A DNA stretch of 64,000 nt from Burkholderiales bacterium. Its GTDB lineage: Bacteria; Pseudomonadota; Gammaproteobacteria; Burkholderiales; Burkholderiaceae. Of this stretch, positions 55,460 to 64,000 are shown piece after piece. The stretch spans positions 1 to 64,000 of the forward strand of contig JAJTAZ010000030.1 in NCBI GenBank assembly GCA_021287185.1. The letters are read 5' to 3'. The stretch's first letter is position 1. The number at the start of each line of letters is the position of its first letter. The position numbers and the translations under genes are program-made. The notes beneath the pieces are model-generated. The model saw only the letters and a list, made by a program, of their open reading frames with translations, was not told the origin of the DNA and did no database searches.

Positions 55460-56974
55460 TTACGCTTTTTTCATACCCGCAATTTTAATTTTCCACTCTT
55501 GTGGCCCAGTTTCGTGCACCGATACACCGTTTGAATCCACCGCCACAGTCACAGGCATATCAACCACATCAAACTCGTAAATCGCTTCCATACCAAGGTC
55601 TTCAAACGCCAATACTTTGGCGGCTTTGATGGCTTTGGATACGAGATAGGCTGCGCCACCAACCGCCATCAAGTATGCGGCTTTGTGCTTTTTAATCGCT
55701 TCAATTGCGATTGGGCCACGTTCGGATTTACCAATCATGGTAATCAAACCCGTTTGCGCAAGCATCATTTCAGTGAATTTATCCATGCGTGTCGCTGTCG
55801 TAGGGCCTGCAGGGCCGACGACTTCATCACGCACGGGATCTACTGGGCCGACGTAGTAAATTGCACGGTTGGTAAAGTCCACAGGGAGTTTTTCGCCTTT
55901 GGCAAGCATGTCGGCAATGCGTTTGTGGGCGGCATCGCGTCCTGTGAGCATTTTGCCGTTGAGCAATAGGGTTTGTCCTGGTTTCCAAGCGGCGACTTGC
56001 TCGGGTGTGAGGGTGTTTAAGTCAACACGTTGGCTTTTTTCGGTGTCAGGTGTCCAGCTGACTTCAGGCCATGCATCCATGGATGGCGGCGTCAAAATAG
56101 CAGGACCATCGCCGTGTAGGTGAAAATGCACATGGCGTGTCGCTGCGCAGTTCGGAACCATACCCACAGGCAGTGAAGCCGCGTGGGTTGGATAATCCAT
56201 GATTTTGACATCGAGGACAGTGGTTAATCCCCCCAAGCCTTGCGCGCCAATACCAAGTGCATTGACTTTTTCATACAATTCAATACGCAATTCTTCAATG
56301 CGGTTGGATGGCCCACGCGCCAATAATTCGTGCATGTCCACTGGAGCCATAATGGCTTCTTTGGCCAAAAGCATGGCTTTCTCAGGTGTGCCACCGATAC
56401 CGATGCCCAGTATCCCTGGCGGACACCAGCCCGCACCCATGGTTGGAACGGTTTTCAAAACCCAGTCCACGATGGAGTCAGATGGATTGAGCATGACCAT
56501 TTTTGATTTGTTTTCTGAACCACCGCCTTTGGCAGCAACGATGACTTCCACGCCGTCACCCGCGACCATTTCGATGTGTACCACGGCAGGTGTGTTGTTT
56601 TTGGTGTTGGTGCGTTTGCCTGCTGGGTCGGCCAGTACGGATGCGCGCAATAAGTTATCGGGGTTGGTGTAGGCGCGTGCCACACCTTCGTTGACCATTT
56701 CTTGAATGGTGATGTCGGTGTCCCATTTCACGCCCATGCCGATTTTTAGAAACACCACACCAATGCCTGTATCTTGACAAATAGGGCGATGTCCTTGCGC
56801 GCTCATGCGTGAATTGGTGAGTATTTGCGCAATGGCATCTTTGGCTGCGGGTGATGCTTCACGTTCGTAGGCCGCTCCCAGTGCGCGGATGTAATCCTCG
56901 GGGTGGTAGTATGAAATATATTGAAAAGCATCGGCAATTGAGCTGATAAAGTCTTCTTTCAAAATGGTTGTCAT
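55460..56974 (-). CDS. fumA: Class I fumarate hydratase
   Basis: A 504-residue iron-sulfur fumarase (fumarate to malate). The three cluster cysteines are Cys66 (ICQDTG), Cys184 (GWCPPG) and Cys276 (PNCAATRH). The alpha and beta parts are fused in one chain as in E. coli FumA/FumB, ending near FDVVDMPVTVAVDSNG. This oxygen-sensitive class is distinct from FumC. GGAG lies just before the ATG. Function may extend to related hydroxy acids. Confidence 0.93.
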   Translation of the reverse strand: MTTILKEDFISSIADAFQYISYYHPEDYIRALGAAYEREASPAAKDAIAQILTNSRMSAQGHRPICQDTGIGVVFLKIGMGVKWDTDITIQEMVNEGVARAYTNPDNLLRASVLADPAGKRTNTKNNTPAVVHIEMVAGDGVEVIVAAKGGGSENKSKMVMLNPSDSIVDWVLKTVPTMGAGWCPPGILGIGIGGTPEKAMLLAKEAIMAPVDMHELLARGPSNRIEELRIELYEKVNALGIGAQGLGGLTTVLDVKIMDYPTHAASLPVGMVPNCAATRHVHFHLHGDGPAILTPPSMDAWPEVSWTPDTEKSQRVDLNTLTPEQVAAWKPGQTLLLNGKMLTGRDAAHKRIADMLAKGEKLPVDFTNRAIYYVGPVDPVRDEVVGPAGPTTATRMDKFTEMMLAQTGLITMIGKSERGPIAIEAIKKHKAAYLMAVGGAAYLVSKAIKAAKVLAFEDLGMEAIYEFDVVDMPVTVAVDSNGVSVHETGPQEWKIKIAGMKKA

Positions 56975-57066
56975 GGTGGGCTCCGTTGAGTTGAAACTGA
57001 TTTAATTCAAAAGGGTGTTAATTTTGTTCGATGCTGTTTGGCCAATTTGAGTCACTTAACAAGTGT

Positions 57067-58803
57067 TTAATCAACTCGCAATAGTACCAAAGATTTTTTT
57101 CGCTCATTGATGCGTTCGCCACTCCAAGCCACACGCCACGTGCGCTCCATGAGTGTAACGATTGTGTTTTCATTGGGCGTTTTGGGCAAATTGACTGCTT
57201 GATTGGTGGTCAGTACATATGGGCATTGTACATGCGCGAACGCCAATTGATTCGGAATAAAAGGCACTTTGGCGTAGTAATACATGGCAGCACGTGCTTC
57301 ATTGGGCAGTTGGTAAGCGTGCACACAAGTAGTTTGGGTTGGGAGTTTACTTGCCAAACTGGTTCCGACTTGTTCATAACTGCGTGCATAATCAATAAAA
57401 GGCATGGCGAGCGTTGCCAAAAGCACCCAAACCATCACCAAGCCGCCAGATGACAGCATGACGGATTTCCATATGGCGCGCGGCTCAAAACGAATCCGCC
57501 AATGCAATAAAAATGCCCACGCAAAACTCACCGTGGCTGCAAATAAAAAAGGCAACCATTTAAAAATAGGGGTGAAGTTTGGAGCGAATTTGTCGATGAG
57601 GTTGTTTGCAAAGGTCGGATAGCCCAACCATGCCGCTTCCCAGAGCATCCAAATGGCTGCGGCGAGCAGTGAGAATGTGATGAGCGAAAACCAATCAATG
57701 ATGTTGGCACGGCCTCGGTTGAGGGTTGCCAGTCCAAAGGGAGCCAATATCAACAGACCAGGGGTAAAAATTAACAGTGTGGTAACAAACCTTTGTCCAG
57801 TGAGCGCCAAGTGCAAAGAAGGCATCAGTATGAGTAAGAGTCCCAAAAGCATCATGGGGTTGCCCCATTGGGCGCGCCAACGCCAAATACAAACCATGGC
57901 TAAAGGCCATAAAGGCCAAGTAAACACGAAAATATTTCTGATAAAGAAACGCAAGTTTGCGTTTGAAATGGGGGCGAAATGCTGTAGGCTCAGCCAGCCA
58001 GCATAGAATTCTTCGTATTGGCTCATATTGGCAACCCACACCAATGGCAAACCCATGCCAAGTAACAGCGTCAGAGGAGCATTGTGCAAACTTTGTTCGC
58101 GCCAATGGGTAAAAAATAAGACCGCTAAAGTGATGAGCACAAACCCTATATATAAGGCAAAAGGTAGGCTCAAACCGATGCCAGCCAACCCCAACCCCCA
58201 AAACCAACGTGCTGAATTGGACGGCCCCAAGGCACGAGTAGCACCAAACAGCCATAACATGCAGACCATGAGCTGGGTCGCGCCGTTGCTGGTATCGTGT
58301 GTGTGTGCGGCGATGCCATACGTGGCGATGAACAATAAAACCGCTGAGTCTGCAAGCATACGCCCATAGTCTTGGGGTGCAGGTTCACCGCCAAATGCCA
58401 AACGCTGTGGTTGTAAATCAGGTAAAACGCCTAAACGGAATACCGCCTGCCACAAGAGCAGCATAGATAAAGCATCTTGACAAAAAATAGCCAGCTGTGC
58501 AGCACTGAAAGAGCCTAAAAAGCCGCCAAAAACCTTGATGAAAATCGCGCCAATCCAGTACGGTAAAGGGCCGCTGTCAAAGACGTATGCGCCGATGACA
58601 TTTGGCAACAACCAATCATTCTTTGCACCCTCTGCCATGGTGAGCATCACGCCAAAGCTTTCGGCTTCTTGTTTCCATAAACCACGCCATATCAGACCTG
58701 GAACGATGTACGCTATGGCCAATAAAATAAAGTATCGGTAGGGCAATCGAGAGGTGTCTTGCTGATTCAGACGCAAGGGATTGGTGGTTTGGGTCGACTT
58801 CAT
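57067..58803 (-). CDS. ArnT/PMT-like glycosyltransferase (GT39-type), membrane
   Basis: A 578-residue protein with about 12 membrane segments. It has an early acidic loop (GLWKQEAESFGVMLTMAEG) and DWLLPNVIGAYVFDSGPLPYWIGAIFIKVFG, similar to ArnT and other lipid-linked glycosyltransferases, and a periplasmic C-terminal domain. The substrate is unknown; lipid A or protein are candidates. The ATG start has CGGA upstream; a TTG start at 58839 is possible. No arn operon partners are present. Confidence 0.78.
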   Translation of the reverse strand: MKSTQTTNPLRLNQQDTSRLPYRYFILLAIAYIVPGLIWRGLWKQEAESFGVMLTMAEGAKNDWLLPNVIGAYVFDSGPLPYWIGAIFIKVFGGFLGSFSAAQLAIFCQDALSMLLLWQAVFRLGVLPDLQPQRLAFGGEPAPQDYGRMLADSAVLLFIATYGIAAHTHDTSNGATQLMVCMLWLFGATRALGPSNSARWFWGLGLAGIGLSLPFALYIGFVLITLAVLFFTHWREQSLHNAPLTLLLGMGLPLVWVANMSQYEEFYAGWLSLQHFAPISNANLRFFIRNIFVFTWPLWPLAMVCIWRWRAQWGNPMMLLGLLLILMPSLHLALTGQRFVTTLLIFTPGLLILAPFGLATLNRGRANIIDWFSLITFSLLAAAIWMLWEAAWLGYPTFANNLIDKFAPNFTPIFKWLPFLFAATVSFAWAFLLHWRIRFEPRAIWKSVMLSSGGLVMVWVLLATLAMPFIDYARSYEQVGTSLASKLPTQTTCVHAYQLPNEARAAMYYYAKVPFIPNQLAFAHVQCPYVLTTNQAVNLPKTPNENTIVTLMERTWRVAWSGERINERKKSLVLLRVD

Positions 58804-58948
58804 GGAGTCCGATTTGTTATTAAGATTTTGATTGAGCAACAGGCCTAATTCTAACTAACTGCAGGTGTATTTTTCAAGTTGTTTGGGATTTAATAGGCAT
58901 TAATTGAAATTAATTGAAGCAAGATGCTTGAAAATTCAATTTGATAAC

Positions 58949-58974
58949 AAAAAAGACAGCGATTGCTGTCTTTT
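58949..58974 (-). terminator. Terminator after rpmE
   Basis: AAAAGACAGC / GCTGTCTTTT with loop GATT, followed on the minus strand by TTTTTTG. Confidence 0.9.
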
Positions 58975-58995
58975 CGAGTCCTAAAAGCCAAACGA

Positions 58996-59262
58996 TTACG
59001 CTTCTGTTTTTGCAGAAGATGCGCGTGTACCGTATTTGTTTTTGAATTTTTCCACACGACCCGCAGTATCGACGATTTTTTGCGTGCCGGTATAAAATGG
59101 ATGTGATTCAGAAGAAACCTCTAACTTGATTAAAGGATAGGTTTTGCCTTCAAATTCAATGGTTTCGCGTCCTTTTGCAGTTGAACGAGAAATGAATTTA
59201 AAGTCGCAAGAGATGTCGTGGAACACAACTTCTTGGTATTCTGGGTGAATGTTTGGTTTCAT
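58996..59262 (-). CDS. rpmE2: Ribosomal protein L31, zinc-free type B
   Basis: An 88-residue large-subunit protein. The N-terminal [21 protein letters not shown] has a single Cys and no CxxC pair, so it cannot make the zinc site of type A L31. [44 protein letters not shown] is the type B pattern. AAGGA precedes the ATG. The promoter is about 120 bases upstream, giving a long leader with one small hairpin (GGTCT/AGACC), possibly for feedback control. Confidence 0.95.
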   Translation of the reverse strand: MKPNIHPEYQEVVFHDISCDFKFISRSTAKGRETIEFEGKTYPLIKLEVSSESHPFYTGTQKIVDTAGRVEKFKNKYGTRASSAKTEA

Positions 59263-59381
59263 GATAAATCCTTAAAAATGGCAGCCAATTAAGCGGTGGA
59301 GGTATCTATCACTCAAACCGTCCACATAAAACCTAATCACACGCCGAAATAAAAAGCCCCAATGGGTCTAAGAAGACCGCA

Positions 59382-59410
59382 ATTATCGTTGATTTTTCTT
59401 ATTTTTGCAA
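59382..59410 (-). promoter_or_regulatory. Promoter of rpmE
   Basis: On the minus strand TTGCAA and GATAAT are separated by exactly 17 bases. The leader to the ATG would be about 110 nt. The rest of 59263-59564 holds only a weak TTGATA/TAAAAT pair near 59480-59499 that may serve queA. Confidence 0.65.
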
Positions 59411-59564
59411 GAATCTTTGACGGATTTGCCCAACTTTGAACCTGTGTTTCGCAAGGAATGTGTGTTTTTTATCCTTGATAAATGGGTATTTACGTTAAAA
59501 TGCGCGGTTGCGATTATTTCATTGCTGTGCTGTTGCCTCGCACAGCGGATTGTTGATTTTTAAT

Positions 59565-60656
59565 ATGCCCCATCATTTTTCTCACCCATTGCCGACCGAG
59601 ATTCATCACGCAGATGATTTGAACCTCAGCCATTTTGATTACAATTTACCCGACGCGCTTATCGCTCAGATGCCCGCCAGTGAACGCACTGCGAGCAGGT
59701 TGTTGGTGGTCGGTGAGGTTTTGCAGGACAACTATTTTTCTGATGTACTGGCGCAGCTGCGCAAAGGGGATGTATTGGTTTTAAACAATACCAAGGTGAT
59801 TAAAGCCCGCTTGTTTGGACACAAATCCACAGGCGGTAAAGTTGAAGTCATGCTTGATCGAGTGAGTGGTACACATGAGTGCATCGCGCAAATCCGCGCC
59901 TCTAAAACCCCTCAAAATGGTAGTGTCATACAGATTACTGATGACTGCGCCTTGACCGTTTTGTCCAAAAATGAGCGTTTTTATCACCTACAAAGCAATC
60001 AACCGATTTTAGAAATTTTAGATACACATGGACATTTGCCTTTGCCGCCATATATCAATCACGAGGCCGATGGCTTTGATGCGCAACGCTATCAAACGGT
60101 ATTCGCGCAGAAAGATGGTGCGGTTGCCGCGCCAACGGCGGGTTTACATTTTGATGAAACCTTGCTCAAAAAAGCACAAGAAAAGGGCGTATTGCTTGCC
60201 TATGTGACATTGCATGTCGGCGCGGGCACGTTTTTACCCGTGTCCACACAGGATTTGAGCGCGCACAGCATGCACGAGGAATGGTATGAAATTCCCGAAC
60301 GTACTGCGCAGTTGATTAACCAAGCGCGCGCAGAAAAACGCCGAGTGGTGTCTGTTGGCACCACCTCATTGCGCGCCTTGGAGTCTGCTTATGTGCAACA
60401 AAATCCAAACAAACAAAGCGATTGGCAGATGCGTGCTGCAACCAACGAAACGCGTTTGTTCATTCGTCCACCTTACCAATTTGGCGTGGTGGACGCACTG
60501 ATTACCAATTTTCACTTGCCACAATCGACCTTACTCATGTTGGTATCGGCATTCAGCGGGGTTCGCGCCATACGTGCTGCTTATGACCACGCAATTGATA
60601 AGGGCTATCGGTTTTTCAGTTATGGCGATGCAATGTGGCTCAATCGAGCAAGTTAA
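59565..60656 (+). CDS. queA: tRNA preQ1(34) S-adenosylmethionine ribosyltransferase-isomerase
   Basis: A 363-residue enzyme that builds epoxyqueuosine on tRNA. Family parts are FDYNLPDALIAQMPASERTASRLL, VLNNTKVIKARLFG, DGAVAAPTAGLHFDE, LHVGAGTFLPV and NFHLPQSTLLMLVSAF. The N terminus has about 20 extra residues before the usual start. No tgt gene follows, unlike the common order; folE2 is next, and provides the GTP-derived precursor. Confidence 0.96.
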   Translation: MPHHFSHPLPTEIHHADDLNLSHFDYNLPDALIAQMPASERTASRLLVVGEVLQDNYFSDVLAQLRKGDVLVLNNTKVIKARLFGHKSTGGKVEVMLDRVSGTHECIAQIRASKTPQNGSVIQITDDCALTVLSKNERFYHLQSNQPILEILDTHGHLPLPPYINHEADGFDAQRYQTVFAQKDGAVAAPTAGLHFDETLLKKAQEKGVLLAYVTLHVGAGTFLPVSTQDLSAHSMHEEWYEIPERTAQLINQARAEKRRVVSVGTTSLRALESAYVQQNPNKQSDWQMRAATNETRLFIRPPYQFGVVDALITNFHLPQSTLLMLVSAFSGVRAIRAAYDHAIDKGYRFFSYGDAMWLNRAS

Positions 60657-60780
60657 TTAATAGAGTTGAGTACACTCACTTTGATAAAACGAACGCACCA
60701 ACGCTTGTAAAAATGGGTTGCGAGCAGGTTTTGAAAAACTGTGGCATAGTTCAATCTTCGCAAGTTAAGCACTGATTATT

Positions 60781-61578
60781 ATGACAAACAATATTATTCC
60801 AGACATCCAAAGTAGCCACGATCCACGCAATATGGTGATTGCGCGCGTGGGTATTAAAGACGTGCGTTTTCCCATGTTGGTTAATTTGGGGGCGGGCGCG
60901 CAAGCCAGCATTGGTGAGTATATGCTCACCGTCAAATTGCCTGCGGACAAAAAAGGCACGCACATGTCGCGCTTTGTCTCTTTGCTCGAGGAGCATTCTG
61001 AAGCATTCACCCTGGTGAATTTTAAAACCATGACTTTGGATATGCTCACGCGTTTGGAAGCTGAGCAGGGTGATATTGAGGTGCATTTCCCATATTTCAT
61101 CAAAAAAACCGCGCCTGTTTCGGGGATTCAAAGTTTAATGGATTATGAAATCACCTTACGTGGTGTGGCGAAAAACGGTGTTGCGAATATTCGTCTGTCC
61201 GTATTGATTCCCATGACCAGCTTGTGTCCGTGCTCTAAAGAAATTTCCGAATACGGCGCGCACAATCAACGCTCGCACGTCACTGCACACATGACTTTAT
61301 CCAATGAAGCCTTGAATGCGTTTAATTTGCATGAATTGATTCGTGCGATTGAATTGCAAGGCTCGTGTGATTTGTATGGCTTGCTCAAACGCCCTGATGA
61401 GAAATATGTTACCGAACGTGCCTACGATAATCCAAAATTTGTCGAGGACTTGGTGCGCGATGTGGCGGGCGTATTGCGGGCGCAAACTTCCGTGCAGGCG
61501 TTTACAGTTGAAGCTGAGAATTTTGAGTCTATTCACAACCACTCAGCGTATGCAGTGATTGAATCCGAGGATTTGTAA
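60781..61578 (+). CDS. folE2: GTP cyclohydrolase FolE2 (type IB)
   Basis: A 265-residue enzyme converting GTP to dihydroneopterin triphosphate, the first step of folate and queuosine synthesis. It has the FolE2 patterns [28 protein letters not shown] with the catalytic Cys, and [11 protein letters not shown]. The end is [21 protein letters not shown]. It is unrelated to FolE and can use metals other than zinc. It is one base from the next gene's ATG. Confidence 0.96.
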   Translation: MTNNIIPDIQSSHDPRNMVIARVGIKDVRFPMLVNLGAGAQASIGEYMLTVKLPADKKGTHMSRFVSLLEEHSEAFTLVNFKTMTLDMLTRLEAEQGDIEVHFPYFIKKTAPVSGIQSLMDYEITLRGVAKNGVANIRLSVLIPMTSLCPCSKEISEYGAHNQRSHVTAHMTLSNEALNAFNLHELIRAIELQGSCDLYGLLKRPDEKYVTERAYDNPKFVEDLVRDVAGVLRAQTSVQAFTVEAENFESIHNHSAYAVIESEDL

Positions 61579-61579
61579 A

Positions 61580-62203
61580 ATGACTTGCCCCATTCTTGAA
61601 ATTCATCCTGAGTCACCGCAGCCGCGCTTGATTGCACAGGCGGTGGCTGTGTTGGAGAAAAATGGGGTGATTGTCTATCCGACCGATTCGGGTTATGCGC
61701 TGGGTTGTCGTTTGGGCGACCGCGCGTCCATGGAGCGGATTTTGCAGATTCGGCAAATTGATTTATCGCATCATTTGACCTTGGTGTGCCACGATTTATC
61801 CGAATTGGGACAATACGCGCGGGTGGACAATCAACAATACCGTTTGCTCAAATCCTTAACCCCTGGTGCGTTTACATTCATTTTACCTGCGACCAAAGAA
61901 GTACCGCGTCGTACCTTGCATCCCAAACGCGCCACGATTGGTTTGCGCGTGCCCGACCATAAGATTGTGCAGGCTTTGTTACGTGAATTGGGCGAGCCAA
62001 TTTTATCGTGTACTTTAATTTTGCCCGATGAGGATGTGCCTTTGAACGATGCGTATGAAATTCAAGAAAAAATTGGCAAACGGGTTGATTTAATCATTGA
62101 TGGCGGCAAGTGTGACAACGTGGCGACCACGGTTTTGGACATCAGCGAGGAGGGTGTGCGACTGATTCGTCAAGGCAAGGGCGTGGTGCCCGATGTGTTG
62201 TAG
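61580..62203 (+). CDS. yciO: YciO/YrdC-family protein (TsaC-like)
   Basis: A 207-residue protein of the Sua5/YciO/YrdC fold. It has VIVYPTDSGYALGC, HHLTLVCHDLSELGQYARV and TPGAFTFILPATKEVPRR, then TIGLRVPDHKIVQALL. The family includes threonylcarbamoyl-AMP synthases for tRNA t6A; YciO-type members are less certain. The ATG with GAGG nine bases upstream is only one base after folE2, so the two are co-translated. Confidence 0.87.
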   Translation: MTCPILEIHPESPQPRLIAQAVAVLEKNGVIVYPTDSGYALGCRLGDRASMERILQIRQIDLSHHLTLVCHDLSELGQYARVDNQQYRLLKSLTPGAFTFILPATKEVPRRTLHPKRATIGLRVPDHKIVQALLRELGEPILSCTLILPDEDVPLNDAYEIQEKIGKRVDLIIDGGKCDNVATTVLDISEEGVRLIRQGKGVVPDVL

Positions 62204-62239
62204 CGCGCTTTAAACGTTCAGATTACCAAAACCCCACAC

Positions 62240-62268
62240 AACCCCACCGAATTGGCGGGGTTTTTGTT
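62240..62268 (+). terminator. Terminator after yciO
   Basis: CCCC-A-CC pairs with GG-C-GGGG (one mismatch) with loop GAATT, then TTTTT. Confidence 0.8.
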
Positions 62269-63990
62269 TTAATGTTCGCCGTGATGAATGGAGTGAGCGT
62301 ACTCTATCAATAATTGCACACTGGTTTTTCCATTCCAATCATTGCGCTGCATCTGATAAGCACAGTGTATGGGTGAATCCAGTTCGGTGGCGTGGAAAAA
62401 CCAAATTGCGCTGTAGGTGCCGTGTGGATTGCGCAGGGTCAATTTCAGGTGGGCATCCTTGAGCACACGCTGTTCGACAATCTCAAATTCACCCTCGAAC
62501 AACGGTGGCGCAAAACCTTGCCCCCACACTTGAGCGTTGATGGCATCAATGTTCTCAACCGTCATGTCGGCAGGTAGGAGTTCACCATCGGTGGTGATTT
62601 GTTTGATGAATACGTCGGGCTCGCTCATGGCAAGGACGGCTTGCTCAAAAGTGTTTTTGAACAATTCATACTGCGTGGCAACAATGGTCAAGCCCGCCGC
62701 CATGGCGTGTCCACCGAATTTAACGATGGTGTCGGGTGCGTGTTTGTTCACCCAGTCAAGTACATCGCGTAAATGAATGCCTGCGATGGAGCGACCTGAG
62801 CCTTTGAGAAATTCTTTGCCATCGGGCGCAAAAACAATGGTCGGGCGGTGGTATTTTTCTTTCAACCGTCCTGCGACGATGCCAATCACGCCTTGGTGAA
62901 ATTCTTCGTGCACCACACAAATGCTGTTGTGCGCATCGACTTTAAGTGCAGAAAGGTTGATTTCAGCTTCTTCACGCATTTGTTTTTCAATCTGTTTGCG
63001 CTCGTTATTCATATCGTTCAATTCATTGGCGATGTGTTCGGCTTCTGAATCGGAATCGGTCAGCAGGCAACGAATCCCCAAAGTCATGTCGTCGAGTCGT
63101 CCTGCCGCATTCAGGCGAGGGCCAACGGCAAAACCCAAGTCAAATGTCGAGGCTTTTGATCCATCGCGCCCAGCAATTTTAAGCAGTGCGCGAATGCCTG
63201 CACACATTTTGCCTGCACGGATGCGCTGTAAACCTTGGGCGACAAGGATGCGGTTGTTGTGGTCGAGTTTGACCACGTCCGCAACAGTGCCGAGCGCGAC
63301 CAAATCGAGCAATTCGGACAAGTTGGGTTCGGGTTTATCCGCATATGCACCGCGCTTGCGTAACTCAGCACGCGTGGCAATCAGCACATAAAACATCACG
63401 CCCACACCCGCTAAATGTTTGCTTTCAAAATCACAACCCACTTGATTGGGATTGACGATGGACAGCGCATTGGGCAGCTCATCTGCGGGTAAATGGTGGT
63501 CGGTGATAATCACATTCACACCCAATTGGTTGGCTCGTGCCACACCGTCAATACTCGCCATGCCGTTGTCCACGGTGATGAGCAGGTCGGGCTTGGGGTG
63601 TTGATACGCCGCCAATTCAACGATTTCAGGCGATAAACCGTAGCCATAGTCGAAGCGATTCGGAACCAAAAAGTTCACGCATTCAGACAGTGCCCCCAAT
63701 AGTTTTAATCCGCGCACCGCCACCGCACACGCGGTCGCGCCATCGCAGTCGTAGTCGGCAATGATGGTAATGTGGTGCCGAGCAGCAATGGCATCGGCGA
63801 TGTGATGTGCGGTGTGTTCGATATTGCGCAAGCCTGCTGGTGCGAGCAATTGTTTTATGGACAATTCAGCGTCTTCTCCGTCCTGCACCCCACGTGCTGC
63901 CAACAGACGCGCCAGTAAAGCCGAGTAACCACTGGCTTGCAGTGTGTCGGCTGCCACCGTATCAAATCCGCGTTGAACGATGTCGGTCAT
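62269..63990 (-). CDS. recJ: Single-strand DNA 5'-3' exonuclease RecJ
   Basis: A 573-residue DHH-family nuclease for recombination and mismatch repair. Motifs are ADYDCDGATA, LITVDNGM, ITDHHLPADELP, GTVADVVKL, the DHHA1 segment GSGRSIAGIHLRDVLD and the HAMAAGL motif. The gene is complete; its ATG lies ten bases from the end of the window. It is convergent with yciO. Confidence 0.96.
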   Translation of the reverse strand: MTDIVQRGFDTVAADTLQASGYSALLARLLAARGVQDGEDAELSIKQLLAPAGLRNIEHTAHHIADAIAARHHITIIADYDCDGATACAVAVRGLKLLGALSECVNFLVPNRFDYGYGLSPEIVELAAYQHPKPDLLITVDNGMASIDGVARANQLGVNVIITDHHLPADELPNALSIVNPNQVGCDFESKHLAGVGVMFYVLIATRAELRKRGAYADKPEPNLSELLDLVALGTVADVVKLDHNNRILVAQGLQRIRAGKMCAGIRALLKIAGRDGSKASTFDLGFAVGPRLNAAGRLDDMTLGIRCLLTDSDSEAEHIANELNDMNNERKQIEKQMREEAEINLSALKVDAHNSICVVHEEFHQGVIGIVAGRLKEKYHRPTIVFAPDGKEFLKGSGRSIAGIHLRDVLDWVNKHAPDTIVKFGGHAMAAGLTIVATQYELFKNTFEQAVLAMSEPDVFIKQITTDGELLPADMTVENIDAINAQVWGQGFAPPLFEGEFEIVEQRVLKDAHLKLTLRNPHGTYSAIWFFHATELDSPIHCAYQMQRNDWNGKTSVQLLIEYAHSIHHGEH

Positions 63991-64000
63991 ACATGCACCT

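Noticed and set aside
59263..59564. Zur operator before rpmE or queA
   Set aside because: No palindrome of the GTTATA-N-TATAAC type was found.
1..64000. CRISPR array, prophage, integron or insertion sequence
   Set aside because: No regularly spaced repeats, integrase, transposase or phage structural gene could be found anywhere in the window.

Overview
The window looks like chromosomal DNA of a Gram-negative betaproteobacterium, probably from the Burkholderiales with an unusually moderate GC content. Reasons: the 5S rRNA sequence, the glnA / DUF4124 / ntrB / ntrC order, parE and parC flanking a lytic transglycosylase, the kind of 6S RNA, and outer-membrane functions (a lipid A phosphoethanolamine transferase and a patatin-beta-barrel protein). 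Nearly all of it is ordinary housekeeping sequence. I see no prophage, integrase, insertion sequence, CRISPR array or recognisable defence island. I do not name a species.

Layout. 1-180: end of an rRNA operon (5S and its terminator). 535-6486: EF-hand protein, the tig-clpP-clpX protein quality-control group on the minus strand, tRNA-Leu(UAG), then yciB-bolA-ppiC. 6729-14581: rhlE with a long, strongly folded leader, a LOG-family protein, alr, a BASS-type transporter, tRNA-Arg(CCU), the overlapping speB-recR pair and a META-domain lipoprotein. 14651-20233: a kdpD(short)-kdpE-kup potassium operon and alaA. 20454-23649: an Mth938-domain protein, bcp, PIN-PhoH and tag. 23721-29758: a ROK repressor facing a ChvE/MmsAB-type sugar ABC transporter, then a 41-residue membrane peptide. 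29836-33803: gph and pyrimidine genes (upp, uraA, pyrF). 33826-38988: a PlpD-like patatin/barrel protein overlapping a TSUP permease, a 6S RNA, and eptA.

38997-45685: an EEP-family phosphatase/nuclease, plsY, then the nitrogen group glnA, DUF4124 gene, ntrB, ntrC. NtrC-type sites lie before glnA and in the ntrB-ntrC gap. 45819-51300: parE, lytic transglycosylase, parC. 51311-52728: a small family of palindromic repeats of the CGTCATTGCGAG type, with another copy at 32855. 51659-55394: ychJ-like gene, PduO-type cobalamin adenosyltransferase, yajQ, murB, dut and nudB. 55460-63990: class I fumarase, a GT39 glycosyltransferase, zinc-free L31, queA, folE2, a YciO/YrdC protein and recJ.

Functional links: FolE2 feeds both the folate route (NudB) and queuosine (QueA). 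Upp, UraA and PyrF all handle uracil or UMP. GlnA, NtrB and NtrC form the nitrogen response loop. KdpD/KdpE probably control Kup, since no kdpFABC is present here. The most unusual features are the cloverleaf-like folded region upstream of rhlE (8504-8652), the short KdpDE paired with Kup, the 41-residue peptide gene, the phased NtrC half-sites with an adjacent tRNA-Leu-like fragment, and an apparently leaderless transcript at 42397.
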